A DNA stretch of 64,000 nucleotides, taken from positions 51,414,663 through 51,478,662 of the forward strand of contig CM053270.1 in the NCBI GenBank assembly GCA_028583415.1. Reading direction: 5' to 3'. Each line of letters opens with the position of its first letter. Position 1 is the stretch's first letter. This document shows, piece after piece, positions 10,706 to 22,806 of this stretch. The stretch comes from Protea cynaroides (Eukaryota; Streptophyta; Magnoliopsida; Proteales; Proteaceae). The position numbers and the translations under genes were made by a program. Below the pieces are notes generated by a model. It worked only from the letters and a program-made list of their open reading frames with translations, searched no databases and was not told the DNA's origin.

Positions 10706-12224
10706 AAACTCTTGTGTGGTTAAAGTCCAGTTATTGGGTTCATTGAATTTCTCCTCAGATTATGCCACCATGTAAGATTTCACATCTATCATGGCATCTA
10801 ATATTGAGAATTATGTTATCATGAATCATGTAGAATTGGCATATAAAAATTTGTCATCATGCATGAGTTGTTGGAGGGAAAACAAATCCAAAGTTCTGAA
10901 CTAAAGTAGCATCAATACATAGTAAACAAAGGCCGATTCATTTGTGTTTTAGCTACAGTGTTAAAATAATTACTTTGCTTTATATATTCATGTGATCACT
11001 CCCCTTTGCACAAAGGAAAATAATTTGTGCACTCAAATTTCCTTTGTTGCTTGCGTAAGTATGTGTTTACCATTTAACTGCAATGTTGTTATATATGCTG
11101 TGTACCTCTCATGCACCTCGCTGTCGATTCTTTATGCTATGATTGTGCTCATATCATAACTGACCTTTGATGTTAACTCATACCACTGGAATTAATCTGT
11201 TCATTTATGGATTTTATGGTACTTGTTGATTTAGTGAACTGATGCATGGCTAAATCTAAATCTAATAAGCTTTTCTTAGGAATTTTACAAGTCAAAATGA
11301 ATAATGATATAAACTGATGGGTTAAATCGCATTCCCCATCCCCATATGTCTTCCATAGGCTCTTCTTTTAGTGGAGCCGGTTGGTAGGTGCTTCCTAGTT
11401 GGCTATATTTGAAAGACAACTCTCTGAACCATGTTATGCAGGTGCATAACAGGTGCATAACACTATAACATACTCTCCCTTATAACAACGTTAATTTTTC
11501 AAAGTTTCTTAATTTGCACAATAGGCAACCATATATTTATTAGAGGAAAAAAAAAAAAAAAAGCAAAAGATAGTTCCCCCCCCCCCCCCCCCTCCAAAAA
11601 AAAAAATAAATTAAATAAATAGAAGGCAAAAGACTACAAGCATTTTTCATTTCAGAAAACTTATTAAATACAAAATAGTAATAAGTAAACTGCAAGGCAA
11701 AAAATGATATATAAACTGTGTTGTACCTGGCAAAATAGTAGTATTATCCAACCCGACTATTAGGGATCTCATTGATGGCCCCATACCCACGTATATATTA
11801 CATGTTCCAGAACTTTGCAGCTTTCCAGATATGGTGCTCAAACATGGGCAGAACTTCTGGTGCATCAAATTTGGAAAGCTCTTAAGGTTTTGAAGCATGT
11901 AATATGTCTGATATCAGATCACAATGAGATCCTAGTAGTATATAACTATTATGACAGCTTAAACAAAGTTCATTTGTCATATTCTATATCCTTTTTGCCT
12001 TATAATTTGTTTCTGATTACTTTTTCCTAAATAAGTTATTAAATGAATTTTTTTCAACTAAAAAAAATCTCCTTTTTTTTCTCATAATAAATAATATGGC
12101 TGACAACTAATGTAAATTAAAAAACCTAGAAAAGGAAGAATATGGTATTAAAGAAGACAAATGTGACAGAATTAAGCAGGAGCAAAAGTAAGAGATTTTG
12201 AGATGTAAATCAACAAGTTACATA
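10706..12224. other. HSFA5 3' flank, no gene seen
   Basis: AT-rich sequence, presumably 3' UTR then intergenic. It contains a homopolymer block at 11551-11608 (A18, then C16 interrupted by T, then A10) that would be hard to sequence. No open frame with recognisable protein features, RNA gene or element terminus was found. Confidence 0.45.
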
Positions 12225-12272
12225 GTTGTCAAGGCGCCAAGGCAACCCAAGGCGCTGGAGAGTGCCTGGGCA
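12225..12272. repeat. CAAGGCGCC-type repeat, left half
   Basis: Reads TAGTTGTCAAGGCGCCAAGGC and on to GGGCA, where the LTR element at 12273 begins. The repeat resumes at 16293 with GGGCACCTTGGCG. Related copies start near 18073 and 19216. The family is short, GC-rich and self-complementary (GGCGCC, CAAGG/CCTTGG). Confidence 0.6.
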
Positions 12273-13419
12273 TGATGCAGTAGCATGCTCATGGCTGGAC
12301 CGATACAAACCGATTTGGCTACCCAAGCCAAACCTGAATCGGTTCAAACCCAAACCAAATCCAAACCAACCTTTTGGTCTAGACAAGGTTCGTAGAGAAT
12401 TATTTAGAATAGGAAAGTTTCAATTTTATGTTTCCTTATTTATGATTTCCATTTTGGTTAAAGATTTTATTTCATAGAGATGTTATTTAGTTACTAAGCT
12501 TATATCAATTAGTTTAGGAAAGTATTTCCTATAAATAGAACATGTAATAGGACTTTATTTTCAGAGTTGACAATGAATTGAAAGTTTAGTATTTTAATGT
12601 CTGCGTGACCCATTGAATTTGTGAGCTGCGTTCCGGAACAACCTCTTCTTTGGTTGTTTCCTTTCCTTCTTCTTCCTTAGTCTCTCTTCCTCTAACTATC
12701 CTCTGCTTCATCTCTTTTATTCTCGGTTACTGTTCATCATCTCTGCTGCTGGCCCTAATACAGAACCGCACCAATTGAGCTGCAGTCCTCTTATGCTTAA
12801 TCCATTTGGGCTGAAACTTGGGGATTTACTACCTTACTCTAGGGAAATTGGAACCCTAGAATCTTGGCCCCAAAAACCAGTTCTATTGAGAGGAATCGAA
12901 TCTGCAACTTGGCTGCTACAATAACCTCCGCCCAGATCTGATTCAGGTGAATGTAATCCCCTTTGTGCTTGATTATTGGGTTTGGTATTAACTGGAAATA
13001 AGAGAGATATGGGTTACAAATCATACCTTGGAGTTTCTGTTCGATTGGGCTTCAAATGAGTGAGATCTCTCCTTTTGAAACCAACCTGGTTTCCGCCTCC
13101 TATTCCAAAGCAAGGTTGAAGACAACCACAAGTCATAGTTATTTCCCTTAATTGTTTTATTTCCTTACTTTCCAACATTACCCCTCCTTTAATACTTTAT
13201 TCATAAGTTATCCTTTCTTTTATATTAATACCCACACTACCCTCACATATTTAAATAGCATGTCTATTTTGTTCTAAGGATTTGTTTGGATATTAAAAGT
13301 TATTACAAGCTTTTGATTATTTACAAAATTACCACTGATTGGTTCAAGTAAAGCTTATATTGTTTGGTTGGGCCCATTAGCAGATCCAATAGGGTTTTCT
13401 CAATCCGGATCCCGCATCA
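12273..13419 (+). repeat. Left LTR of the gag-protease element
   Basis: Starts TGATGCAGTAGC and ends CCCGCATCA. The TATA box TATAAATA is at 12530-12537, preceded by the AGTTTAGGAAAGTATTTCC block. It is co-linear with the right LTR at 15206 with scattered substitutions and small indels. Confidence 0.9.
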
Positions 13420-13421
13420 AT

Positions 13422-13433
13422 TGGTATCAGAGC
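13422..13433 (+). other. Primer binding site, initiator Met tRNA
   Basis: TGGTATCAGAGC, two bases after the left LTR. It is complementary to the 3' end of plant initiator methionine tRNA, the commonest plant retrotransposon primer. Confidence 0.92.
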
Positions 13434-13449
13434 AAAAATCCTACAGTCA

Positions 13450-14720
13450 TGATGAGTAACAATGAGCTCTTGTCACATATCAACGCCTACAAAGAGGAAA
13501 CTAACACGGCCATTGGTAGTTTATCAAAATGGCTCGATGGGATAGATTCCACTCTTGTATCTATGCCAGGCTTCCATTGACATGGTGGTATATGCCATAA
13601 AAGGTAAGAGTCCCATATTTGGGAATTCCTCCAACTTTGTCACACAAGTTCCCCCTCCCAATGCATCCTCATCACCACCACCATCACCATCGCGTCATGC
13701 CCACCGCTACCACCACTACCACCACTTCCATCACCACCACCATATGGAGAAATTTTTTGTGCTGACAAAGGAGCACGACTGGATGTGCTTGATTTTAATG
13801 GAGACCAAAATCCGAAAGAGTACCTTGAGTGGATCCATAGTTTGGAGTTATTTTGCAAATGGTATGGACTATCTGAGGTTAGAAAATTGATGTTTGCAGA
13901 AGCTAAGTTGAAGGGCACAGCACGAGCTTGGTGGATTAAATATCAGAGGCAAAATCGGACTCGCGGCATTGGTGAGATTAATACTTGGATTGAGATGTAT
14001 GTGGCATTGAATCGGTGATTCCTACCTCTTGTTTACAAGCAATGGATGCACCTCAAGTTTACACAATTAAGGCAAGAAAATATGACTGTTGAAGAATATG
14101 TGGCCTGATTCCATTACTTTACTCGATTTGATTTTGATTGGGATGAAGATGTTGTGATAACACAGTTTCGTAACGGTTTACACCCATAGATTAGTGCTTC
14201 CTTGGCTTCCAATCAGTTGCATACAATGGAGGACGCAGTGCAAGTTGCTTATTAGGTAGAGGGAAATTTAAAGCGGCCATACAACCGAAGAAGCTTTCCA
14301 GAGACGTTCTCTAAAGGTAACACTTTTGTCAAACAAACTCCACCATCAGAGAAGTCCTTTAGCAAGTCTCAAGAAAGTGGTTCTAGCTTGGCATCTTCAT
14401 AGCCGAACCGTCCATATTCTCCGCCTCAGTGCAGTTTTGATAAACCCCCTCCAAAACCGAGGGTTGAGATCCAATGTTACACATTTAAGGGTTCGGCCAC
14501 TTTCCTCTCATTGCCCAAATTGCTCAATTGCCTTTACAAATAAAGAAGAGGTCATGCCACTGCCTCAGAAGAGCAACATAAGAATGAGATCGTCTACTTG
14601 GCAGCCGCACATTCTAGTGATGACAACGACAGTGACACTGATCAGCTGCACCAGCCTTTTTTTGCCCTTCGCCCTCTCTTGGCTACACAGATACCTGAAG
14701 AGGACGATTGGCGTCGTGGC
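13450..14720 (+). pseudogene. gag remnant of the short LTR element
   Basis: Starts MMSNNELLSHINAY at about 13450. A low-complexity CACCAC/histidine-codon stretch (13660-13745) precedes the capsid-like core at 13785-14270: DFNGDQNPKEYLEWIHSLE, KLKGTARAWWIKYQ, then after a stop LKFTQLRQENMTVEEYV and FRNGLHP. A degenerate zinc-knuckle cysteine (QCYTFKG) lies near 14470. Stops at about 13577, 14016, 14107, 14188 and 14254 and frameshifts disable it. The function would be RNA packaging. No lineage is assigned. Confidence 0.75.
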
Positions 14721-14724
14721 AATA

Positions 14725-15180
14725 TTTTCTAGACAAAGGTAAGATGCAACGGCTCCCTATGCACAACAATCATCGACAGTGGTAGTTCCATCAATGTGGT
14801 CTCTGAAGATGCTGTTAACAAATTGGGCTTGAAGACATTGTTGCACCCACACCCTTACTACAAGGTTGGGTGGATAAATAACACCATTCTTAATTTTCAT
14901 GAGAGGTGCTGGTTCATGTATTCTGTCGATGGATTGATCGATACCGTTTAATGTGATGTGTTACCCCTAAAGATCTATCACATTCTCCTTGGCCGTCCTT
15001 GGATGTTTGATAAGAAGGGTCAGTATGATGGTTACGAGAATACTTACTCCAAGTACGGTGGGCTCGAGATGCGACTTGTTTCGATGAAAGACCTTCGTGC
15101 TATCAAGCTTAAGAAGGTTGCTGAATCGCTTCTCCTCCAGCCCGTTTCATTTGATGGTCTTCTTGGTCCTTATCCGAACT
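14725..15180 (+). pseudogene. Aspartic protease remnant of the short LTR element
   Basis: TIIDSGSSINVVSEDAV near 14768-14820 contains the D-S-G catalytic triad of retroviral-type proteases, and YHILLGRPWMFDKKG near 14975-15020 is the conserved C-terminal part (I-L-L-G-R-P-W). Coding-like sequence continues to about 15180 and stops before any reverse transcriptase block. The right LTR begins at 15206. Confidence 0.75.
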
Positions 15181-15194
15181 CGAGTTCTTTTGAT

Positions 15195-15205
15195 AAGCGG
15201 AGAGT
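15195..15205 (+). other. Polypurine-tract-like segment
   Basis: AAGCGGAGAG just before the right LTR, in the position where plus-strand priming occurs. It is short and impure, so only moderately convincing. Confidence 0.5.
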
Positions 15206-16292
15206 TGATACAGTAGTGTGCTCATGGCTGGACCGATACGAACCGATTTGGCTATCCAAGCCAAACCTAAACCGGTTCAAACCCAAACCCAAATCCAAAC
15301 CAACCTTTTGGTCTGGACAGGGTTGGTAGAGAATTATTTAGAATAGGAAAGTTTCAATTTTATGTTTCCTTATTTATGATTTCTATTTTGATAGAGATTT
15401 TATTTCATAGAGATGTTATTGTTACTAAGCTTATATCAATTAGTTTAGGAAAGTATTTCCTTTAAATAAAACATGTAATAGGAATTTATTTTCAAAGTTG
15501 AGAATGAATTGGAAGTTTGGTATTTTAGTGTCTACGTGACCCGTTGAAGATTCGTGACCTGCGGAACAACCTCTTCTTTGGTTGTTTCTTTCCTCCTTTC
15601 TTCCTTAGTCTCTGTTCCTCTAACTATTCCTCTGCTTCATCTCTTTTATTCTTGGTTACTATTCATCGTCCTTGCTGCTGGCCCTAATACAGAACTGCAC
15701 CAATTGAGATGCAGTCCTCTTATGCTTAATCCATTTGGGCTGAAACTTGGGGATTTACTACCTTACTCTAGGGCAACTGGAACCCTAAAATCCTGGCCCC
15801 AAAAACTAGTTCTATTGAGAGGAATCGAATCTGCATCTTGGTTGCTACAGTAACCTCTGCCCAGATCTGATTTAGGTGACTGTAATCTCCTTTGTGCTTG
15901 ATTATTGGGTTCAGTATTAACTGGAAATACGAGAGATATGGCATCTTGATTGGACTTCAAATGAGTGATATCTCTCCTTTTGAAACCAACCTGGTTTCCG
16001 CCTCCTATTCCAAAGCAAGGTTGAAGACAACCTCAAGTCATGGTTATTTCTTTTAATTGTTTTATTTCCCTACTTTCCAACATTACCCCTCCTTTAATAC
16101 TATATTCATAAGTTATCCCTTACATATTTAAATAGCCTGTTTTGTTCTAAGGATCTGTTTGGATATTAAAAGTTATTACAAGCTTCTGATTACTTACAAA
16201 ATTGGCACTGATTGGTTCAAGTAAAGCTTATATTGTTTGGTTGGCCCCATTTGCGGATCCAATAGGGTTTTCTCAATCTGGATCTCGTATCA
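15206..16292 (+). repeat. Right LTR of the gag-protease element
   Basis: Starts TGATACAGTAG and ends CTCGTATCA. Its TATA box is changed to TTTAAATA near 15470, where the left LTR keeps TATAAATA. About 60 bases shorter than the left LTR through small deletions. Confidence 0.9.
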
Positions 16293-16325
16293 GGGCACCT
16301 TGGCGTGCCCAAGGCGTTGTAATGG
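16293..16325. repeat. CAAGGCGCC-type repeat, right half
   Basis: GGGCACCTTGGCGTGCCCAAGGCG continues the repeat interrupted at 12272. The first five bases are the target duplication. Confidence 0.55.
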
Positions 16326-18070
16326 TACATCTGAATAAGAAGATTTATACAAAAAGGAGGGGGTTAGCGCATCAATTTTTATTGTTTTTAAGACATATCC
16401 ATGATTCCATGCATTATGGTGTATATATGTACTTTATGCATCCAATAACAATGCTACAAATGGCATTAATTAAAAAAAAAATAAACAAATAAAACAAGGC
16501 GTGATACAATAAGGCCTTGATTTCTTTCCATAAATCAAGGAAAATTGAAAAAGTAGCATTTAATGCATTTAGAAACGGGTTTTAGCAAAAGCACAAAATG
16601 AAGCAGGTAAAGGGATAAATCATTATAGTATTTATGCTTTTCCCACAGTAGTGGGAGCTGGAAAAGACAAACCATGATCTGGGTCTTCTTGGAACATTGG
16701 GCACGCTTTCTCGGAGCAAAGTTAAAAGGCAATTCCGCTCTAAAACCTTGGAAATGCAATTTCATGAAACCTTGCCTCTTTTGGACCATTTTGGACACCA
16801 AGACTTGGATTTAAACACTAGTATCTTTTTATGTATCCTTTCCAAATCAAGATTGGGAATAATTTTCTGTATGATAGCAATATGGAAACAATAGTTTAAG
16901 GGAGATGTTGGAGGGATCTTAAACAAAGCAAGAAGTAATGCATCATTTCTTGGGAATGTTGGAGACCTAGGGTTGTGCAATTGTCAACGCAGATTTCTTG
17001 TGGGGAAATATACAATTGCAAGACAAAATTACGTTGGAACTTTCTATTGTTATGTCAAAAGTCGATATAACTCTTTTCTTTACACTTTTGGCTAAAATTT
17101 TTTTTTTTTGGGGGGGGGGGGGGGTGCTCATTTGGAGGACCTGTTTAGACGCGTTCATCTATGAAGAATTTTGCAATAAAGTTATCCTATTTGGCCTGGA
17201 TTGCTTGTATTTTCCAGTTCATGGGTTGTATTTGGAGAATCCAAGGCAGCATGGTTATCCAGCTCTTTGTTGTGGACCTATTTGAAGTTTATTTTGTCCA
17301 CTTAACCATATGACTATCACTTTTTAAATTTAGGATTGGATGTACTTTTGCAATTTCGAGTTTCTACAGTAACAATCTCTGCAGGGGTATTCACTTGATA
17401 TTCTCTCTTTAAAATATTGGATATTATTATATTAAGTTATAACGTTTCCAGAAATAAAACTTGATATGATGGAAACCAGAATATCGAGGAAGTTTTGGAT
17501 TATTAAGTACTTGGTGGCACAAGAAATGCTTATGTGAATTGACACAATTTTCTTAAACACTTTAATCTGTTGATTTTTGTGAGGATTAAACTGAATCAGA
17601 TTGAGGTTCAGAAAGAAAATGTTTTCATCAATATTTTGGCATTTTAATCAAAGTTCATACTATTTTTCTTGAGATGTTACATCATCATTAGCCTCCACAC
17701 CCCCACCCCCCCACCCACCCACCCCCCCCACAACCAAAAAAAAAAAAAAAAAAAAAGATTCAATTAGAGTGGCTTTCCTTTGGATTTGTCTTCTTTGGAT
17801 ATTGAGGAACTTGTTATGGTACTGCTTAAAAATCATTTTCCAGACCAATTGGCAGAAGTGACTCTTCTGGATTTGATGTTCATTCTTTTTCGTGGCTTTA
17901 TCTTGCTCCTGTCCTTTGATTTGAAAGGATAAGATCAAGGGACATTCTCCTATGGCGGCAGGATTGTTTTCCTTGTGAAGTAGAGGCCTTCTGAGGCTCC
18001 TCATGTCTTGAGCAAGTGTCGTTCACTGGCATCTTCAGTGAGAAGTATTGTTCTACTGATGGTACTAATT
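16326..18070. other. Intergenic, no gene seen
   Basis: AT-rich sequence without recognisable coding content. It holds a T12-G15 homopolymer junction (about 17097-17124) and a C-rich/A-rich block (about 17696-17757) with runs of C that on the minus strand are G-runs able to form G-quadruplexes. Confidence 0.4.
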
Positions 18071-18245
18071 CATAGTAGTCAAGGCATCGCCCCTAGGCGC
18101 CCAAGCGCCCTTGTGATGCCTTGGATAATCAGGCACCTTGGTTGCTATGTGGGCGCCTTGGTCGCCTAAGCACTCGTCAGGCCTCCAACGTTTTGGTTCG
18201 CTTGGCACCTCGACAAATATGTACTAATTCCTCTACGGATTGCAA
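18071..18245. repeat. CAAGGCGCC-type repeat, second copy
   Basis: Starts AGTAGTCAAGGCATCGCCCC and contains AGGCGCCCAAGCGCC, GCACCTTGG, GGGCGCCTTGG and TCGCCTAAGC. It is rich in self-complementary GGCGCC words and much more GC-rich than the flanks. No coding content. Confidence 0.55.
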
Positions 18246-21200
18246 CCAAGCTAGTCGGTTGTGGACATGTAAGTGCATGCTTGACCATTCAAATCGTGCT
18301 GGCTAGTTCCTCTCTTCTTTTTATTGGAGTTGGAGGGGATCGTGAACTTGGTTTCTAGCTGTATTACATGGACACTGATTCAGACTCAGGAGATCCCAAA
18401 AAATAGGATATGGGGGCTCAGGGTGGCCTAGAGCTCTTTTTCAAATTTTAAAACATTTTAAAATTATGTTTACATCATATAAATTATGTATTTGTCAGAA
18501 AAGGTTTCTACCACCAGCTGTGCCGGCAAGTTTCTAGTACATCAGCTATTTCTTCGTTGCAGAGGAATGATTTTTTCATTCTGACCATTGGATAAACAGG
18601 GAATCCCCTGGACAGGTAACATGTCAAACTTAGCATCCTATTTTACCCATATGGCCACCGTATATTGGGCTTTTCCCCTTCTTACATGGCTGACCATGTA
18701 TCAGTATTGACTTTTCAATCTGAGAACATTATAGACATGTGGTGAAGTAAGATGGACTGAAAATTTAACCAATGACTGGATGATGACATGGGCAGGAGGT
18801 CCACTAAATTTGTGCGCAGTCAAACTTCCACTCAGCAGTTATAGCCAAATGGCAGAAACACTCTCCTGTATTTGTTTGCACTTTAGTTTTTTTTGTTTTC
18901 TTCACATATTATGTTTAGGAAAGTTACTTTATGAGCTTTGGTCTGACCAGTGTTGACACAAACTAACTAAAACATGTACTAACAACAAAATGCCATACTT
19001 AAGTCAAAAGGTAATAAATAGGGCAATGTCAAAGTAAAAGTTAATGTTTTCATACATAGATGGTGATCTTGTGAGTATTGGGCTTTGATCTCACACTTCT
19101 TGCCCTTCAATACTCCAATGACTCAGGTAGTTCTCATTTGAATTTTTCTAACCAATAGGCACAATAGAGATGTTAGGCATCACTGATCTAATTTTGGTTT
19201 TAAACTACAATTTGTAGTTGTTGAGGCATTGCCTAGGGGACAAGGCGGTTCTTAAATGCCTAGGCAACTGGTCGCTGTATTGTTCAAGACGCCTGGACAG
19301 AAAATAAGTGGAAAAGAAAAGATTAATATGAGGAAATGGTGGAAATAGGAAGGAAAAGAGGGGAGATGGGGAAAAACATTGAGAGAATGGGAAAATAAGA
19401 AGAAAAACAGGGAGAAGAAGCAGTAGTAGCTGCCACTACTGTTGGATAGGTTGCAGCTGCAGCCACTGCATCCACCATTCACGAACATCGAGAAGAAGAA
19501 GAAGACGCCCTCTCATATTTTAAGTGAAAGTGAAAGTGAAAGTGAAAGAATTCATTATTTTACGCATAAGTCCCCCCTGTAAAATTAAAACTAATAGGTC
19601 ATAAGTTTATTGTTTTACACAAAAAATCCCTTTATACAAAATGACTTGACTATCCAGGTGCCTGGCCACCATGTATGCTCACTTTGTTGCCATGACTATA
19701 TGCTATAATTGTGGTCAAAGGTGTTAATCTACCTTATCCATATAATCTGATGTGGTTGATCTTCAAATGAGACTTGGAGGACATGATTTTATATCCTACT
19801 AGGTTCTATGTAAATCTGTATAAACAACTGTGCATGCTCAGCAGCTTTAGAGCTCTATTTCCTTTTCTGTTCTAATTTTTTTGTTTGGTGACCTAGAGCT
19901 AAATTTATAGAGTGCAATAATCTGGACTTATTCCTTTTGCTTTTCATCGTTTCTGCATCAAACTTTATGATTACTGGTTAATTGGTTAATGGCTTGAGAA
20001 CAAAATGTATCTTTTATTCAAATGTGTTCTATTTATGTTGCAAATTTATGTCCTTATTGTCTCTGCCTGAGTAGCTTCATGTTTTAAAGATTATTACAAG
20101 AAAATGCTGGCAGTCCTCTTCCTCTTCCTCTTCCTCTTCCTCTTCTTCTTCCCTGTGTTGGAAAAAGGAAAGACAAGAAAATTATCTTCTTTGAAAGTCT
20201 ATAGTGAGCAAGTGGCTTTATTAAATGAATATGCAATTATTTGATAATTGTAACACACCGCTACCTACCTTGTCAGAACAGAAGTTAGGTAGTTTTAATG
20301 CCATTTACATAGGGACCTTTTCATTCTTCTTGTTTATGTTCCTCTATACAATAGTTTCCTTTGTTTGGTATGAATGGGTTATCAGGAAACAGATTGCAGT
20401 TGTCTAAGCATGTGGCATGCAAAGATCATGGAGCATAGACGTGTGACCTTAGCTTAACTATAATGTAATGTAAAACCCAACAAATAGCGGTCTATGTAAG
20501 CAAGGTAGGAACTTGTGCACATGCCTGGTGCTGCACAATTTTCTTCTTCTTTTCCCTTTTAACGAAGTTAAAGTTTCCATTACATTTTATTCATCTGTGG
20601 TAGGATCAGTTGCAACTATGGACTGCTGTTAGTTTCTCAAAAATATGATCACAATCTTTGGTGTATCATTTAATTACTTTTTACATCGATTTCCTACAAT
20701 GAGCTGTTGCCATTCTTCATTCAAGGCCTAAAGGATATTTACCTATCGCATTATGACAGGTGGCATAAGAATATCCAATCACGTTTCGATCACTATACCA
20801 TTTTATGAATTGGGCTGAAGATTGAATTGGAGACAGGACAGAGGAGCTCTTAGCAGGTAGCAAGCAGGGTAAGCCCAAAGATGGTCACCGGTTTATCATA
20901 ACTATTTGGATTTCCAAGCCATTCTACAGTTCATTACCGAAGTTGTAGTTGATGAGCACGGCACTGCTTTAAAGTGATGAATGTTTCTTTTGCAATAAAG
21001 TTGGATTCATTTTGAAGTCATGTCTGAGCAAAACTTAAGGTTATAATGCAGTTGGAATGTGCAAAGGCTCGCCTCCATTGTGGCATGAGTGCTCCCACGA
21101 CTGGCTGAAGCATTTTCCCAAAAAAAAAGAAGCAGCATGGCAACATTGGTCCTCTCATACCGCAAGTTTGAAAGAGTTAGAATGAGTACCAATGAGTACA

Positions 21201-21617
21201 TGGACTGCTCAATGGTCAATATCTACTTTTGATTTAGTATGATAACTTCACGAAGCACATCAGCTACATTCTACTGTGGAAGCATTGGAATCATACAGTA
21301 TGATCACTTTCAAGTGGATGGGGGTGGGAAGGCTGTCTGTCTGCACACAGAGTGGTATATTGCTTGAACTAGCTGTCATAGAAAACAGAGTATGTAGAGC
21401 TGGGAAGTAATAATGTTCAAATTCCTGCACAACGTATTTTATTTTTTTCTTTTTTTACTTTTTCTCCTGTTTATATTGTCACGTTACTGTTGTTTGTACC
21501 CTGCTATGTACAATCATTGTATAGACTCAAGTCTCAAGTCATACTGCACATCTTCAAAGAAGGAACAAGCTGTCTTGTATGGCTGACTAAGGGAATTGCA
21601 AATATAATTCATAAACG
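18246..21617. other. Long stretch without a confident gene
   Basis: Contains another short CAAGGCG-type fragment (about 19216-19295), a (GTGAAA)4 tract at 19523-19548 and a (TCTTCC)n tract at about 20113-20150. The part from about 20700 to 21590 is less AT-rich and looks like transcribed untranslated sequence, but no coding exon was recognised. Confidence 0.4.
20750..21590 (+). other. Possible distal 3' UTR exon(s), speculative
   Basis: An acceptor-like ATTATGACAG precedes 20761. The following sequence lacks transposon features and ends in T-rich motifs plus TGTACAATCATTGTATAG near 21506, resembling plant polyadenylation regions. If real it would be a 3' UTR exon of a plus-strand gene, conceivably HSFA5 through a very long intron holding the 12273-16292 element. 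No coding evidence supports it. Confidence 0.15.
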
Positions 21618-22034
21618 CTCAGTTTGTTTTGATGTAAAATTTTACATATATGCTCTGTTTGTTTTGATGTAAAATTTTGTGTAATATTTTATTTAAAAAA
21701 AAATACTTAAATCTTTATTTTCAAGAGATAAATATAGTGATCTCTAAGGGGATCTTTTTTTTACCTATTGGAAATAAATATTAAAATTTTTTTTATATAT
21801 GAAATATTACACGTAAAATTTTATGCCAAAACAAACGGAGTTGTAACATTTTATATGTGAAAAAAAAAAAATTCATGCTTGCTACTAGTAAGTAAATGAA
21901 AGACGAATTTCTTTTTCCATCCTCTTAGAGATTCCTATATTTTATTTCTTGGAAATGAACATTGAAATTTTTTTTTTTACAATAAAATGTTACACAAAAT
22001 TTTATGCTTAAATTTTAAGTCAAAACAGAAGGAG
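21618..22034. mobile_element. Nested inverted-repeat MITE pair
   Basis: CTC(A/T)GTTTGTTTTGATGTAAAATTTT occurs at 21618 and again at 21653. Inverted partners end at 21840 (TTTTATGCCAAAACAAACGGAG) and 22034 (TTAAGTCAAAACAGAAGGAG). The inner pair bounds 188 bases and the outer pair 417 bases, so one short element sits within another of the same family. No coding capacity and no clear target duplication. Confidence 0.65.
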
Positions 22035-22806
22035 CAAAAGGGGAAAACAAAAGTCCCCTCTTTTGAGTCTTATTTGAATCAATATCTCTTCTGGTATATT
22101 AGGAACAATGAATGGACAAAGACAACATAAACAGTAACAAACCCTAAACAGGACATAAGAACTTTTTGATGATTACTCACACTTTACTGGGTTAGCCATT
22201 GGAGCTTGCTGGCCTCAGCACCATGTACTGAGAGTCAGAGCGGCCATGAAACCCTTCAAACTTGCCCGACTCCACCTGAAACTTGAATGGCATTCTGAAA
22301 CCAAAGTCCTGATGATTACCATGTGTCGAAAATTAGCATGGTTGGTACTTGATTGATGATATAATGGGGTAAGGGTGTCAGATTGGACAGTTTGAGTAAT
22401 TGGGATGGTTCTTTACTGATTCCGATCCCATGAGAGCCATTCCCAAAACTGTCCATTTACTAAATGGTTCCAAAATTAGAAATCCTTCCCCTTTAATAAT
22501 GGGATGATCCGATTCTGGTTTCTTAATAGTTTTGAACGCTAATCTCCTCAAGTTTGGAAAATTTTAATTTGGATGCTAATCTCCACAAGTTGTGTTTCAG
22601 TGCTGATCGATTGGCAGTCACTGATCAAAAGAAATCGAAGAGTACAAGCAATCTTGAAGAGCGATCAAAAGAAATCGAAGAGTACAAGCAATCTTGAAGA
22701 GAAATCAAAGAGAAGTATCAAATCCAAAGGGGAAGTCGAAGAGAAATCAAATAGATCAGAGATAATCCCAAAAAACCGAATTAATAGAGTCCTCAAACAA
22801 GATGAT
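22035..22806. other. Unassigned, includes a 40-bp exact tandem duplication
   Basis: No gene recognised. 22623-22662 is repeated with one change at 22663-22702 (unit begins GATCAAAAGAAATCGAAGAG), and partial units follow to about 22750. The boundary with Tat LTR sequence is at about 22807. Confidence 0.5.

Larger units (their letters stand above)
12273..16292 (+). mobile_element. Short LTR retrotransposon with gag-protease only (TR-GAG-like), TSD GGGCA
   Basis: Two LTRs (1147 and 1087 bases) start TGAT and end ATCA. They flank a 1.8-kb internal region with an initiator-Met primer site, gag, a protease remnant and a purine tract, but no reverse transcriptase, RNase H or integrase. It is bordered by GGGCA at 12268-12272 and 16293-16297, so ends are intact and the short internal region is not due to truncation at the window or insertion edges. 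It must have moved with enzymes from another element, or have lost pol after insertion. Confidence 0.88.
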
